From: Arthrobacter sp. MMS18-M83
GTDB lineage: Bacteria > Actinomycetota > Actinomycetes > Actinomycetales > Micrococcaceae
Length of the DNA: 64,000 nucleotides
Direction of reading: 5' to 3'
NCBI RefSeq assembly: GCF_026683955.1
Contig: NZ_CP113343.1
Span: 2,914,001 to 2,978,000, forward strand
Below the pieces are notes generated by a model. The model was not told where the DNA came from. It ran no database searches and saw only the letters and a program-made list of their open reading frames with translations. Positions 1 to 7,834 of the stretch are shown one piece after another; the first letter of the stretch is position 1; each line of letters starts with the position of its first letter. The translations under genes were made by a program, and so were the position numbers.

Positions 1-343
1 TCGAGTTAGCCTGGTCCGTTGCCTTCAGCCCGATCATGGCGCGTGCGTAGTCATTTCGGTTGGCGTCGACGTGCTCGATCTTGGATGAAGAAACCGCCTC
101 GCTGCGAAGGAGAAATCCGCTGACGGCCGTCATGCGGGTGCCGGCTGTTACATCCAAAGATGCGATGGCAACTGCAGCCTCTTCGAGCGCCACGATGGTT
201 TCACGTCCTGGCTCGAACCAGAGATCCGCTATGAGCGGTGGCAGCGACACCTCTACCTCTGTGAACTCCCGATCCTCGCGGGGCGGTCGTCCGGATGACT
301 TCCATGGCACAATCTTGCTTCCGTGCGCGGGCCAAGTAGCCAT
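1..343 (-). CDS. Fic family protein, N-terminal part (runs off the window)
   Basis: The reading frame opens at an ATG preceded by AGGAGG and stays open to the window edge (114 codons). The translation has the layout of the Fic N-terminal domain: PPLIADL near residues 36-42, an ALEEAAVAIASLD helix, and LLRSEAVSSSKIE near 79-91. In Fic enzymes, which transfer AMP or another nucleotide phosphate to target proteins, an inhibitory S/T-x3-E-G/N motif sits in this segment. Here SSKIE is followed by His instead of Gly or Asn. The catalytic HPFxxGNGR motif would lie outside the window, so activity cannot be judged. Family assignment is from motif recognition only. Confidence 0.7.
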   Translation of the reverse strand, partial: MATWPAHGSKIVPWKSSGRPPREDREFTEVEVSLPPLIADLWFEPGRETIVALEEAAVAIASLDVTAGTRMTAVSGFLLRSEAVSSSKIEHVDANRNDYARAMIGLKATDQANS

Positions 344-445
344 GTAGCCTCCTGAAAACCGTGAATTAGTGGCTCGTTATTCACATTTTATGGCAAAAAA
401 GTGAGTAATAGCGATCTTGGTCGTCATTTCTCACACGGAGAAGCC

Positions 446-3400
446 CTACTCCGCGAACAGCCCCGCCAGGTCCTCCGCCGTCAGAGCACCGCCGGCCAGG
501 GCATCGCCTTCCATGACATCGGCGAACAGCTGTGACTTCTTGGCCTTGAGCGCCATGACCTTTTCCTCGATGGTGTCCTTTGCCACTAGGCGGTAGACCA
601 TTACGTTCCTGGCCTGCCCGATCCTGTGGGTCCGGTCCACGGCTTGTGCCTCGGAGGCCGGGTTCCACCATGGATCCAGCAGGAATACGTAGTCGGCCTC
701 TGTCAGGTTCAGGCCGAACCCGCCGGCTTTCAAGGAAATGAGGAATACGGGCGCTGCGCCGTTCTTGAATTCGCTCACGACGTCGGCCCGGTTCCGGGTG
801 CTGCCGTCGAGGTAGCAGAACTCCGTACCTTCTTCCTCAAGACGCTGGCGGACCTTGCCCAGGAATCCAGTGAACTGGCTGAAAATGAGCGCCCTGTGCC
901 CCTCGGCGACGATGTCCTCAAGCTGCTCGAACAGCACGTCCAGCTTGGACGAGCGCACAGCGGACAGGGATTCATCCACCAGGGAAACGTCCAGGCTCAA
1001 CTGCCGGAGCAAGGTGAGCGACTGGAAGATCGTGAAGCGGTTCTTGTTGACGTCGTCGATGAGCCCAAGGATCTTCTGCCGCTCACGCTGCAAGTGGGTC
1101 TGGTACACCTTTTGGTGCCGTGGGTTGAGGACCACTTCCAGCACTTGCTCCTGCTTGGGCGGCAGGTCCTTGATGACCTGCTCTTTGGTGCGGCGCATCA
1201 TGAGCGGACGGACCCGACGGCGGAGCTTGGCGAGCTGGGCTTTGTCGCCGTTCTTTTCGACCGGCTTCTGGTAGTACTCCGCGAAGCGGCGCGGGCTGGA
1301 AAACAGCCCGGGCGCCACGATGGAGGTCAGCGCCCAGAATTCCATGAGGTTGTTTTCCAGCGGCGTTCCCGTGATGGCCAGCTTGAAAGATGCCGGGAGT
1401 TTCCGGGCGCATTGGTAGGCCTTGGACTGGTGGTTCTTCACGAACTGGGCTTCGTCGAGCATGAGCCCGGCCCACGCCTTGGCGGCATAGGCCTCGTAGT
1501 CGATCCGGAACAGCGCGTAGGAAGTGATCACGACGTCGGTTCCGGCCATGGCTTCCTGTGGATCCGTGCCGCTCTTGGCGAAGGTCTCTCCGATGGTCTT
1601 CATGCTTAGACCAGGCGCGAATCGTTGCACCTCGGCGGCCCAGTTGCCTACCACGCTGGTGGGGGCGACTACCAAGAAGGGAGCACCACCCGAACCCGCC
1701 TTGCCGAAGTCGGCGACGCCAACCCCACCGGAAGCAGACGCGGCCTCCTCCTTCGCCGCGCACATCAAGGCGATCGCCTGCACAGTCTTGCCGAGGCCCA
1801 TGTCGTCGGCCAGGACTCCGCCCAGGCTGTGCCGGTACAGGAAACTCAACCAGTTGAAGCCCTCCAGCTGGTATGGACGGAGCTCAGCGTCAAGCGAGCC
1901 CGGCAGCGGTAGCCCGGTCACGCCGTCGTCGAGCAATCCGCCCACGGCCTCGCGCCATGCGGCCGCCTGCTCGTCAACAATCCCTAGCTGCGCGAGCTCA
2001 TCCCAGAGCCCGGCCTGGAAGCGGCTGATCTGTAGGGTGCCGTGTCGGTCCGGGTTGTCCTGCAAGGACCTGGCCTCGTCGATGAGCGCACGGAGTTGGT
2101 GCAGCTCGGGTAGGTCCAGCGAGAAGTAGGCGCCGCTTGGCAGGAGCATGCGGCTCTGGCCCGCGGCGAGGGCGGAAAACACTGCGGCGAAGGACACCGG
2201 TTCGCCCTCGAGCGTGATGACGATGCCGAGATCGAACCAGTCGCGGCTGTCCGTCGCCTTGGTCGAAATGGAGACAACGGGGGCCTCGGTGGCTTCGCGG
2301 TAGTCGGCGATCTCGCCTGAGGTGTCCACGACGACGTCGGGCAGTTCCCGGAGCCGGGGCAGTACCTCCTCGGTGAAGGCCAGCGTGTCCAGCCCGTCTA
2401 GCGCCACCGAGGCCGCCAGCCGCGGGGCTCCCCATCCGCCGCTCGAGGATTCGCCCAGCGCGCCAACCGTGTCCCAAGGCCGGCCTAGGATCTCCAGGAT
2501 CCGCGCTTCCTCGGCGTCGTCGCGGTAGCCGTGATCGTCCGGGTGCCGCCAGAGGGGCTGGGCAGTCACGAGCTTGCCGGCCTTGTAGTGCCACTCCCAA
2601 TGCAACCTCACCCGGTGGTCAGCGCCGTAGTTTGCCAGCAGGGACAGCGTGGGCACGGCGAGGACCGGCAACTCCACGGAATGGTCCGCCGCCGTAACCC
2701 GGGTGGACTGCTTGAGCTTCGGAAAGAACGCCGTGAGGAATCGTTCTTCGTCCTCGGCCGGGATCTGGAGCCGGGACGCGCCCATGACGAAGTCCAGGAG
2801 TTCCTGCGACTCGCCGCCCTCCAGCGGGGCTAACGTGATGAGATTCTCGGGGGCCGAAACGCCGGGCAGATGCCCCTCGCCAGGGCCAGTGAAGAACAAG
2901 CCATGCGCCGGGCGGCCGATCAAGCCCAAGGTCGCCGGATCAAGGGCGTTCCCGCCCAAGGTCACCGACGGCGCCAGCTGCAGCCCGTCGTCGGGCCGGC
3001 TGAGGTCAAGCCCGACGACGGCGGGCTCCGCGGCAATGCGGACAGGTTCAGCACCGCCGGAGTGGATGAGCGCGACCCCCACTTTTGCGGCTTCGGCCAG
3101 AAGGTTCCACAAGTTCTTGCCAGCGAATTCATTGAGCAACATCCACATGCTGGACGTGAGCTGCCGGTAGTCCGTGGTGGAATGCGCCGCAAGGAAGTTC
3201 TGCATCCAGTCGATGTGGGCTTCGTTGAATTCGCGCTTGTAGCTGAGGTAGTTCAGGTTGGTCCAGGAGACGTCGCCGCGGATCCACTTGCCCTTGGCTC
3301 CCATCATCACCGGGCGCGCCTTGAGCTGGCGCACGCTTCGGAGAGGATCGCGCCGGCCTGTGTAGGAGAAGTGCGGGGCAGGCTCTTCCACCTCGAACGC

Positions 3401-3856
3401 CAGCGCCAAGGGGAGGCCTTGGCCTTGCGGGGCGGTTCCCGGAGTGGCGATGAGCTTGCTGAGGGCCTGTTCCCACGCCGGCCGCTGCACCGTTCCGCTG
3501 GTCTGGGCCGTCTGTCCGAACGCGGGGGCGCTGAGCAGCTGAGCCCTCACGGCAGGATGGTCCTCGGCGGCGAAGAGGAGGGCCGCCACGTGTTTGCAGT
3601 CTTTGCGGACGGGGCAACTGCACACCCCTACGGTGCAGCTCCAGCCGCCGGGCTTGCGGACCAGTTTGGCCGACGTCGAATACGCTGATGGGCCACTGCC
3701 CCGGACCTTGCCCATCATCAAACCTGTGGCCGAGTCGAAAGTGATGCTGCTGACCCGGCTTCCCATGGCATAGGCGAGGCCGGCCGCCAAGGAGCGGTCG
3801 TTAATGGCGGGTGTCTGAATCGCCAGTTCCCAGGAGTCGTCTGAGTGGGAAGGCAT
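446..3856 (-). CDS. SWIM zinc-finger SNF2-family helicase
   Basis: A 1136-residue protein. A SWIM zinc finger lies near residues 79-89 (C79-x-C81-x5-C87-x-H89). The C-terminal half is an SNF2 ATPase: Walker A DDMGLGKT near 690, a DEAQ box near 799, the ITGTPLENN motif, then the second RecA lobe with SLKAGGFGLNLTEAD and QAVDRTHRIGQ. Such proteins are DNA-dependent translocases; bacterial SWIM-SNF2 proteins have no well-established cellular role. The middle region (about 150-640) carries no motif I recognise. The gene is transcribed alone, divergent from the DMP19-like gene. No strong ribosome site precedes the ATG, so the start is probable rather than certain. Confidence 0.9.
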   Translation of the reverse strand: MPSHSDDSWELAIQTPAINDRSLAAGLAYAMGSRVSSITFDSATGLMMGKVRGSGPSAYSTSAKLVRKPGGWSCTVGVCSCPVRKDCKHVAALLFAAEDHPAVRAQLLSAPAFGQTAQTSGTVQRPAWEQALSKLIATPGTAPQGQGLPLALAFEVEEPAPHFSYTGRRDPLRSVRQLKARPVMMGAKGKWIRGDVSWTNLNYLSYKREFNEAHIDWMQNFLAAHSTTDYRQLTSSMWMLLNEFAGKNLWNLLAEAAKVGVALIHSGGAEPVRIAAEPAVVGLDLSRPDDGLQLAPSVTLGGNALDPATLGLIGRPAHGLFFTGPGEGHLPGVSAPENLITLAPLEGGESQELLDFVMGASRLQIPAEDEERFLTAFFPKLKQSTRVTAADHSVELPVLAVPTLSLLANYGADHRVRLHWEWHYKAGKLVTAQPLWRHPDDHGYRDDAEEARILEILGRPWDTVGALGESSSGGWGAPRLAASVALDGLDTLAFTEEVLPRLRELPDVVVDTSGEIADYREATEAPVVSISTKATDSRDWFDLGIVITLEGEPVSFAAVFSALAAGQSRMLLPSGAYFSLDLPELHQLRALIDEARSLQDNPDRHGTLQISRFQAGLWDELAQLGIVDEQAAAWREAVGGLLDDGVTGLPLPGSLDAELRPYQLEGFNWLSFLYRHSLGGVLADDMGLGKTVQAIALMCAAKEEAASASGGVGVADFGKAGSGGAPFLVVAPTSVVGNWAAEVQRFAPGLSMKTIGETFAKSGTDPQEAMAGTDVVITSYALFRIDYEAYAAKAWAGLMLDEAQFVKNHQSKAYQCARKLPASFKLAITGTPLENNLMEFWALTSIVAPGLFSSPRRFAEYYQKPVEKNGDKAQLAKLRRRVRPLMMRRTKEQVIKDLPPKQEQVLEVVLNPRHQKVYQTHLQRERQKILGLIDDVNKNRFTIFQSLTLLRQLSLDVSLVDESLSAVRSSKLDVLFEQLEDIVAEGHRALIFSQFTGFLGKVRQRLEEEGTEFCYLDGSTRNRADVVSEFKNGAAPVFLISLKAGGFGLNLTEADYVFLLDPWWNPASEAQAVDRTHRIGQARNVMVYRLVAKDTIEEKVMALKAKKSQLFADVMEGDALAGGALTAEDLAGLFAE

Positions 3857-3892
3857 TCTTTGGGGCTACTTTCGGCAGGAGGCTATCTATGA

Positions 3893-3921
3893 ATCCTAGT
3901 CAGCCGCGAGCGGCGCTGAAA
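3893..3921 (-). promoter_or_regulatory. Candidate promoter of the SNF2 helicase
   Basis: On the minus strand TTTCAG (3916-3921) is followed by 17 bases and TAGGAT (3893-3898). The position fits transcription of the helicase gene with a leader of about 30 bases. Consensus match only. Confidence 0.4.
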
Positions 3922-3923
3922 CT

Positions 3924-3951
3924 TTGCCGGACGTTCACCTCGGCCTAGCCT
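3924..3951 (+). promoter_or_regulatory. Candidate promoter of the DMP19-like gene
   Basis: TTGCCG (3924-3929), a 16-base spacer and TAGCCT (3946-3951) resemble an actinobacterial housekeeping promoter. The predicted start lies about 65 bases before the ATG at 4023. Confidence 0.4.
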
Positions 3952-4022
3952 GCCCGACTACCGCCCCCGCGTACGTTGAAAGGGTCCGGAGAGCACAAGC
4001 TTCCTAGCAGTGAGGAAATCCC

Positions 4023-4853
4023 ATGACCAGCATTGAGAACCCCGTCATTCTGACGAAGGACAGCATCGAGGCCGCCAACGCAGACGTTGTGGACGCGAAC
4101 GTCACCGTGGTCAACGAGATGTACGAGGAGCTCCTCAACCATGAGGAAATCGCTACCAACGCGCTGCGCAGCTACTTTGTGGACTACTACCTGACGCAGG
4201 CACTGGCCGGCGGCTTCGCCCAGTACGTATTCACCGTCCCGGAGCGCGAAGAGGTGGACACGTTTGTCCGCGAAGGCCTCGAAGCCATGGGCGCCACCGG
4301 CCACCTTGAGCTGTTCAACCGCACCGCAGCAGCATTCGACGCCCTGTCCGAGGACGACGCAGAGGCGTACCTGGACGGCGACCTTGACGAGTCGGAAGTG
4401 GCAGCGGAAGCCGTGGCCGAACTCGAAGCCCTCGACGGTGAATTCGAATCCCTCCTGGAGACCGAGGACATCATCGAACTCAACGCAGCGTGGCTCCGCA
4501 GCCAGGATGGCGTCCTCTACCTGGACGAAGAGCAGCGCAAGGCCCACATCGCCGAGCGCGTCGCCCTCATTCCGAACCTCGAAGAGCGCCAGGCCGAGGC
4601 CGCCGAAGCCGAACTCGAAAATGCCCCTGAATTCGAGCTCATCATCCGTGAACTGTGCGACGTCGCCGGCTACGAGCTGGAGAAGATCACCATGGGCGAT
4701 CCCAACTACGAGCACGACGGCGAGACGATCCTCGCCTGGCACTTCGCCACGGACCACGGCAACTACATCATGATCGAAGAGGACGACGAAGCCTTCATGA
4801 TCCACCCGGAGACGAAGGAAATCATCGCGGCCGTCGAGTTCGAAGACGCCTAA
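4023..4853 (+). CDS. Acidic DMP19/DUF4375-like protein
   Basis: A 276-residue, strongly acidic soluble protein with no signal peptide or membrane segment. The stretch ATNALRSYFVDYYLTQ...GGFAQYVF (residues about 45-70) resembles the DMP19 (DUF4375) fold, in which an N-terminal helical part ends in a GG-x-xQYF motif. The C-terminal part (about 205-276) looks like a separate small alpha/beta domain rich in Asp and Glu. DMP19 proteins have been proposed as DNA mimics, but I infer no function here. GTGAGG before the ATG serves as ribosome site. The TAA stop abuts a family 1 repeat. Confidence 0.5.
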   Translation: MTSIENPVILTKDSIEAANADVVDANVTVVNEMYEELLNHEEIATNALRSYFVDYYLTQALAGGFAQYVFTVPEREEVDTFVREGLEAMGATGHLELFNRTAAAFDALSEDDAEAYLDGDLDESEVAAEAVAELEALDGEFESLLETEDIIELNAAWLRSQDGVLYLDEEQRKAHIAERVALIPNLEERQAEAAEAELENAPEFELIIRELCDVAGYELEKITMGDPNYEHDGETILAWHFATDHGNYIMIEEDDEAFMIHPETKEIIAAVEFEDA

Positions 4854-4997
4854 AAACGCTCGCTCACCTTTAGGGCTTTTGAGGCAAACGCTCGCTCACC
4901 TTTGAGCCTTCCAAGGCAAACGCTCCTTCAGATCTGCCGGCCTGGCCGGACAGATCTGAAGGAGCGTTTGTTGTTTGGTGCTCAAAGGTGAGCGAGG
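4854..4997. repeat. Family 1 composite palindromic repeat, copy A
   Basis: Two direct units AAACGCTCGCTCACCTTT (4854-4871, 4886-4903) precede a hairpin with perfect 20-bp arms (4917-4936 and 4951-4970). The hairpin loop itself contains CCGGCC/GGCCGG. One reverse-complement unit follows (4984-4996). The element fills the whole gap between the stop codons of two convergent genes, so it may act as a bidirectional terminator. Confidence 0.9.
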
Positions 4998-5000
4998 GTT

Positions 5001-5552
5001 TCAGTAGCCCGTGCCGCCACCCTTGACCATGTCACCGGACGGGCTGACCAGGTACCAGACGCTGTTCACGCCCTGGCCCTTCACGTCACCGGCGGCCTTG
5101 TCCTGCCCGAAGTAGTAAATGGGCATTCCGTTGATGGTGATCTGCATCTTTCCGTCTGCCGTGGGGATGGTGCCGAGGGTTCCACTCACGTCCTCAGCCG
5201 TCGGCTTGCTCGACGTCGTTGTCACGGCTGGCCACGAGGTGGCGCAGCCTCCGGTGCAGGCGCTCTTGCCCGAATCTTTGACGTCCTTGGTGAAGAAGTA
5301 CACGCTCCTGCCGTTGGCGCCCACCACAATCTTGCCGGCGCTCGACGTTGCAACCTCCAGGTCATAAGCCTCAGCAGAAGCGCTCGACGACGGTGCCGGA
5401 CTCGTCGCCGTCGGGCTCGGCGCCGCGGCGCTTGAGCTCGCCGGGCTTGATGAAGTTGTAGAAGTTGTAGAAGTGCCCGGGCTGCCTCCGCAGGCACTAA
5501 GGACAATGGCCAGTGCGAGGACGCCCAGACCGGTGCCAAGTTGCTTCTTCAT
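5001..5552 (-). CDS. Secreted lipoprotein with COG4315-type repeats
   Basis: A 183-residue lipoprotein. The signal peptide ends in the lipobox LSAC with Cys21, followed by a Ser/Thr/Pro/Ala-rich linker to about residue 60. Two repeats of the secreted-repeat family PF03640 (COG4315) follow, each with a GRSVYFF or MPIYYF-like segment and a central pair of Cys residues in ACTGGCATSWP. The role of this family is not established. It is divergent from the ECF sigma gene and has the same promoter motif, so it is probably part of that regulon. GGAG precedes the ATG. Confidence 0.8.
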   Translation of the reverse strand: MKKQLGTGLGVLALAIVLSACGGSPGTSTTSTTSSSPASSSAAAPSPTATSPAPSSSASAEAYDLEVATSSAGKIVVGANGRSVYFFTKDVKDSGKSACTGGCATSWPAVTTTSSKPTAEDVSGTLGTIPTADGKMQITINGMPIYYFGQDKAAGDVKGQGVNSVWYLVSPSGDMVKGGGTGY

Positions 5553-5602
5553 GGTGTGCTCCTTTGCTTGGACCGGCCGTTGGCGTGCCGGAAACTAACC
5601 CG

Positions 5603-5631
5603 TACGACGACGTGAGGTGAAGAATGGTTCA
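5603..5631 (-). promoter_or_regulatory. ECF-type promoter of the lipoprotein gene
   Basis: On the minus strand TGAACC (5626-5631), exactly 16 bases, then CGTCGTA (5603-5609). This is identical in sequence and spacing to the promoter on the other strand, which supports control by the adjacent ECF sigma factor. Confidence 0.75.
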
Positions 5632-5637
5632 CAGGGC

Positions 5638-5666
5638 TGAACCTTTTTCGTGTCAGGCACGTCGTA
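5638..5666 (+). promoter_or_regulatory. Autoregulatory ECF-type promoter of the sigma factor gene
   Basis: TGAACC (5638-5643), exactly 16 bases, then CGTCGTA (5660-5666). The two -35 boxes of the divergent pair are only 6 bases apart. The predicted transcript starts near 5672, which rules out a translation start upstream at 5624. Confidence 0.75.
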
Positions 5667-5707
5667 TCGCTGGAGAAGGGGAAGCCGACAGGAGACAGGA
5701 GGCGCCG

Positions 5708-6208
5708 ATGCCGCTCGACGAGGACGTCGTGGCCGCGATCTACCGCGACCACGGCACAGCCCTGCGCCGCTTCGTGCTGAGCTGCACGCCGGACGCACAT
5801 CTGGCTGACGATGTGGTGCAGGAAACCATCCTTCGGGTTTGGCAGCACGCGCCTCAGATCACCGGGAGCCTCCGCAGCTATTTGTTCCGCACTGCCCGCA
5901 ACGTCATCATCGATAATTATCGGAAGGCCCAGCGGCGGCCCGCCGAGGCCGCCGAACGCGACATGGCGGACCCGGGGGAAGCCACCGAACGCGTTGACGA
6001 GCTCCTCAACCGGGTCCTCATGGAAGAAGCCCTCCTGCGGCTTAGCACTGAGCACCGGGAGGTCCTGATAGCTCTGCATTACGAACGGTTCACGGTGAAC
6101 GAGGCCGCGCTGAGGCTCAACATCCCCAGCGGAACCGTGAAATCCCGGGCCTTTTACGCCGTCAGGGCGCTTCGCACGATTCTGGACGAAATGGGGGTGC
6201 AGCGGTGA
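5708..6208 (+). CDS. ECF RNA polymerase sigma factor
   Basis: A 166-residue ECF sigma factor with region 2 (YRDHGTALRRFVLS through VVQETILRVWQ and YLFRTARNVIIDNYRK) and region 4 (LSTEHREVLIALHYE...IPSGTVKSRAFYAVRALR). The ATG at 5708 is chosen because AGGAGG lies 5 bases before it and because the upstream ATG at 5624 would precede the promoter. Its TGA overlaps the GTG start of the anti-sigma gene (GTGA), so the two are translationally coupled. It probably drives its own gene and the divergent lipoprotein gene, an arrangement reminiscent of mycobacterial SigK. Confidence 0.92.
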   Translation: MPLDEDVVAAIYRDHGTALRRFVLSCTPDAHLADDVVQETILRVWQHAPQITGSLRSYLFRTARNVIIDNYRKAQRRPAEAAERDMADPGEATERVDELLNRVLMEEALLRLSTEHREVLIALHYERFTVNEAALRLNIPSGTVKSRAFYAVRALRTILDEMGVQR

Positions 6209-6972
6209 ACGAAACAGGACTTCACCAATTGCTGGGCGCCTACCTGCTTGGCGGCTTGGAGGCTGACGAGGCACGGGCCTTTGAGGAGCACCTGGAATTC
6301 TGCGCTGATTGCCGACGCGAGCTTGGCGAGCTGGAAAGCCTTCCGGCCCTTCTCGACGCCGTCCCCGTGCCCGACGCCGTCGCGCTCGCCGCCGGGCGCC
6401 CCGCCGTCGAGCGCCCTGCCGTCGAGCGCCCTGCCGCTGGGCAATCCGCTGCGCCTTTCACGGTCGGACGCCCCGCCGTCGAACCCACTTCCGACGCTCG
6501 CTCACTTTTGCGGACCTTTTCGGAAACGCTCCCGCAGCCGATCCTCCTGAAAATGGCAGCGCGGCGGCGGAAGTCCCGACGCCGGTGGACGGCTCTGGTG
6601 AGTGCCGTGGCCGCCGCTTGCCTCGGGTTGGGAGTCCTCGCCGGGCCGCTGCTGAACCAGCCGCCCAAGCCTGACGCCAGCTACTCGGTGCAGACGGACA
6701 ACGGCCTGCAACTCACAGTGGGGCTCGTCAAGAAGTCGTGGGGGACCGAGCTGCAACTGGAAGGCCGTAGCATGCCGCTGCAGGGCACCATGTACCTGTG
6801 GGTCAAGGGCCGCGACGGCAACGAGGAATTGGCGTGCGGTTGGACCGCGACGTCCAGCGGACGCATCAAGGTGACGGGCGCGACGCCGGTCCAGCTCGCC
6901 GGGATCTCGGGCGTGGAACTGCGGGACGACGCCCAGAAGACGGTCGCGGTGATTTCGGTCCCGGGGAGCTAG
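6205..6972 (+). CDS. Membrane-anchored zinc-finger anti-sigma factor
   Basis: A 255-residue protein with a zf-HC2 type anti-sigma domain (H29-x3-C33-x2-C36), a Pro/Ala-rich linker, a basic patch and one membrane helix (about 129-150). The C-terminal domain is extracytoplasmic and RskA-like. The start is GTG, overlapping the sigma factor stop. The linker is unusual: residues about 64-92 come from tandem copies of CGCCCTGCCGTCGAG-like 15-mers encoding RPAVE repeats, and residues about 97-109 are encoded by a stretch matching the family 1 intergenic repeat unit. Confidence 0.88.
   Translation: MNETGLHQLLGAYLLGGLEADEARAFEEHLEFCADCRRELGELESLPALLDAVPVPDAVALAAGRPAVERPAVERPAAGQSAAPFTVGRPAVEPTSDARSLLRTFSETLPQPILLKMAARRRKSRRRWTALVSAVAAACLGLGVLAGPLLNQPPKPDASYSVQTDNGLQLTVGLVKKSWGTELQLEGRSMPLQGTMYLWVKGRDGNEELACGWTATSSGRIKVTGATPVQLAGISGVELRDDAQKTVAVISVPGS
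6395..6530 (+). repeat. Tandem 15-mers and a family 1 unit inside the anti-sigma gene
   Basis: About three tandem copies of CGCCCYGCCGTCGAG occur at roughly 6396-6436, with another copy near 6470. GACGCTCGCTCACTTTT (6493-6509) and AAACGCTCCC (6524-6533) then match the intergenic family 1 unit. All lie in frame within the linker of the anti-sigma factor. Confidence 0.7.
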
Positions 6973-7005
6973 GGGTCCCCGGAACCAGTTAAGGCCGCCC
7001 GCCGG

Positions 7006-7817
7006 CTACGCGGAGGCTGGTTCGTTGGCCGCAGGATCGGGCAGGTCCATTGGTTCCCACGTGGGCCTGTCCAGCCTGTTGAAGCTGTAGAGATGGATTC
7101 CCGCGACGCTGTCCGCGTGGGCCATGAGTTCGGAGACGAGGCTCTCCGGTGAGTACCTGTCGCCGCTCAAGAGCCGGCGGGCGAGAGTTCCCTTGCTGCT
7201 GAGGAACTTCAGGGACGTCCCGACGCCGATCTGGGTTGCCAGGGCCAGCAGCTTGGTCCGGGGAACCGCCCCGGCCACTCCGGCCCACACCGGCAGTTCC
7301 ACCCCTTCGCGACGCAGGAGCGCTGTGTAATCCCGGACCTTGGGTGAGGAGAAGCACATCTGTGTGACAACGTGCGTGGCCAGATGCTGTTTCGCCAACA
7401 GGGCATCCAAGAGGTCCAGCCCGCCCACGGAAGGATGACCTTCAGGGTAGCCGGCGATGCCCGCCGAAATCCTGCCGCCGGAGTATTCGGCGATATCCTC
7501 CACGAGGTGAAGGCACGATTCGTAGGGGCCAGCACCTCGCGGTCCGTCTCCACCAACGGCGAAGACCTCGGTGATCCCCGCACCTTCGCAGTCCCGGAGG
7601 ATGCCGGAAAGCTGCCCCGGTCCTCCAGCCCGCGTGCCGAGAGATGCGGAATCACGTTGTAGCCGAGGAGGCTGAGCTTCAGGGAAGCCTCCATGGTTCG
7701 CGTAATGCCGTGATGGGGCAAGCAGGTAACGGTGAGTGTTGTGGATACAGGCACCGTCGCCTGGACCTTCTCGACGATTCCGTCCGAGGGAATGATTTCA
7801 ATCCGGGTGGGGAACAT
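7006..7817 (-). pseudogene. Methylenetetrahydrofolate reductase-like gene with frameshift
   Basis: The N-terminal part (ATG at 7817, through SARGLEDRG) and the C-terminal part (QLSGILRDCEGAGITEVFAV onward) lie in different frames. Adding one base to the C-run at 7615-7618 restores one continuous protein of about 270 residues resembling the MTHFR TIM barrel. MTHFR reduces 5,10-methylene-THF to 5-methyl-THF. The gene starts 17 bases after lipA in the glycine-riboswitch operon, where it could use one-carbon units released by glycine cleavage. The shift lies in a homopolymer, so a sequencing error is as likely as a true mutation. The exact subfamily is uncertain. Confidence 0.75.
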
Positions 7818-7834
7818 GCTGGGGTCCTTACGGA

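Noticed and set aside
60..347. 95-codon plus-strand reading frame at the left edge
   Set aside because: It is antisense to the Fic gene, has no ribosome site and a low-complexity translation.
2870..3688. Long plus-strand frame inside the SNF2 helicase gene
   Set aside because: Antisense shadow caused by high GC third positions; no recognisable domain.
5624..5707. Upstream ATG for the ECF sigma gene
   Set aside because: It precedes the predicted promoter; AGGAGG supports 5708.
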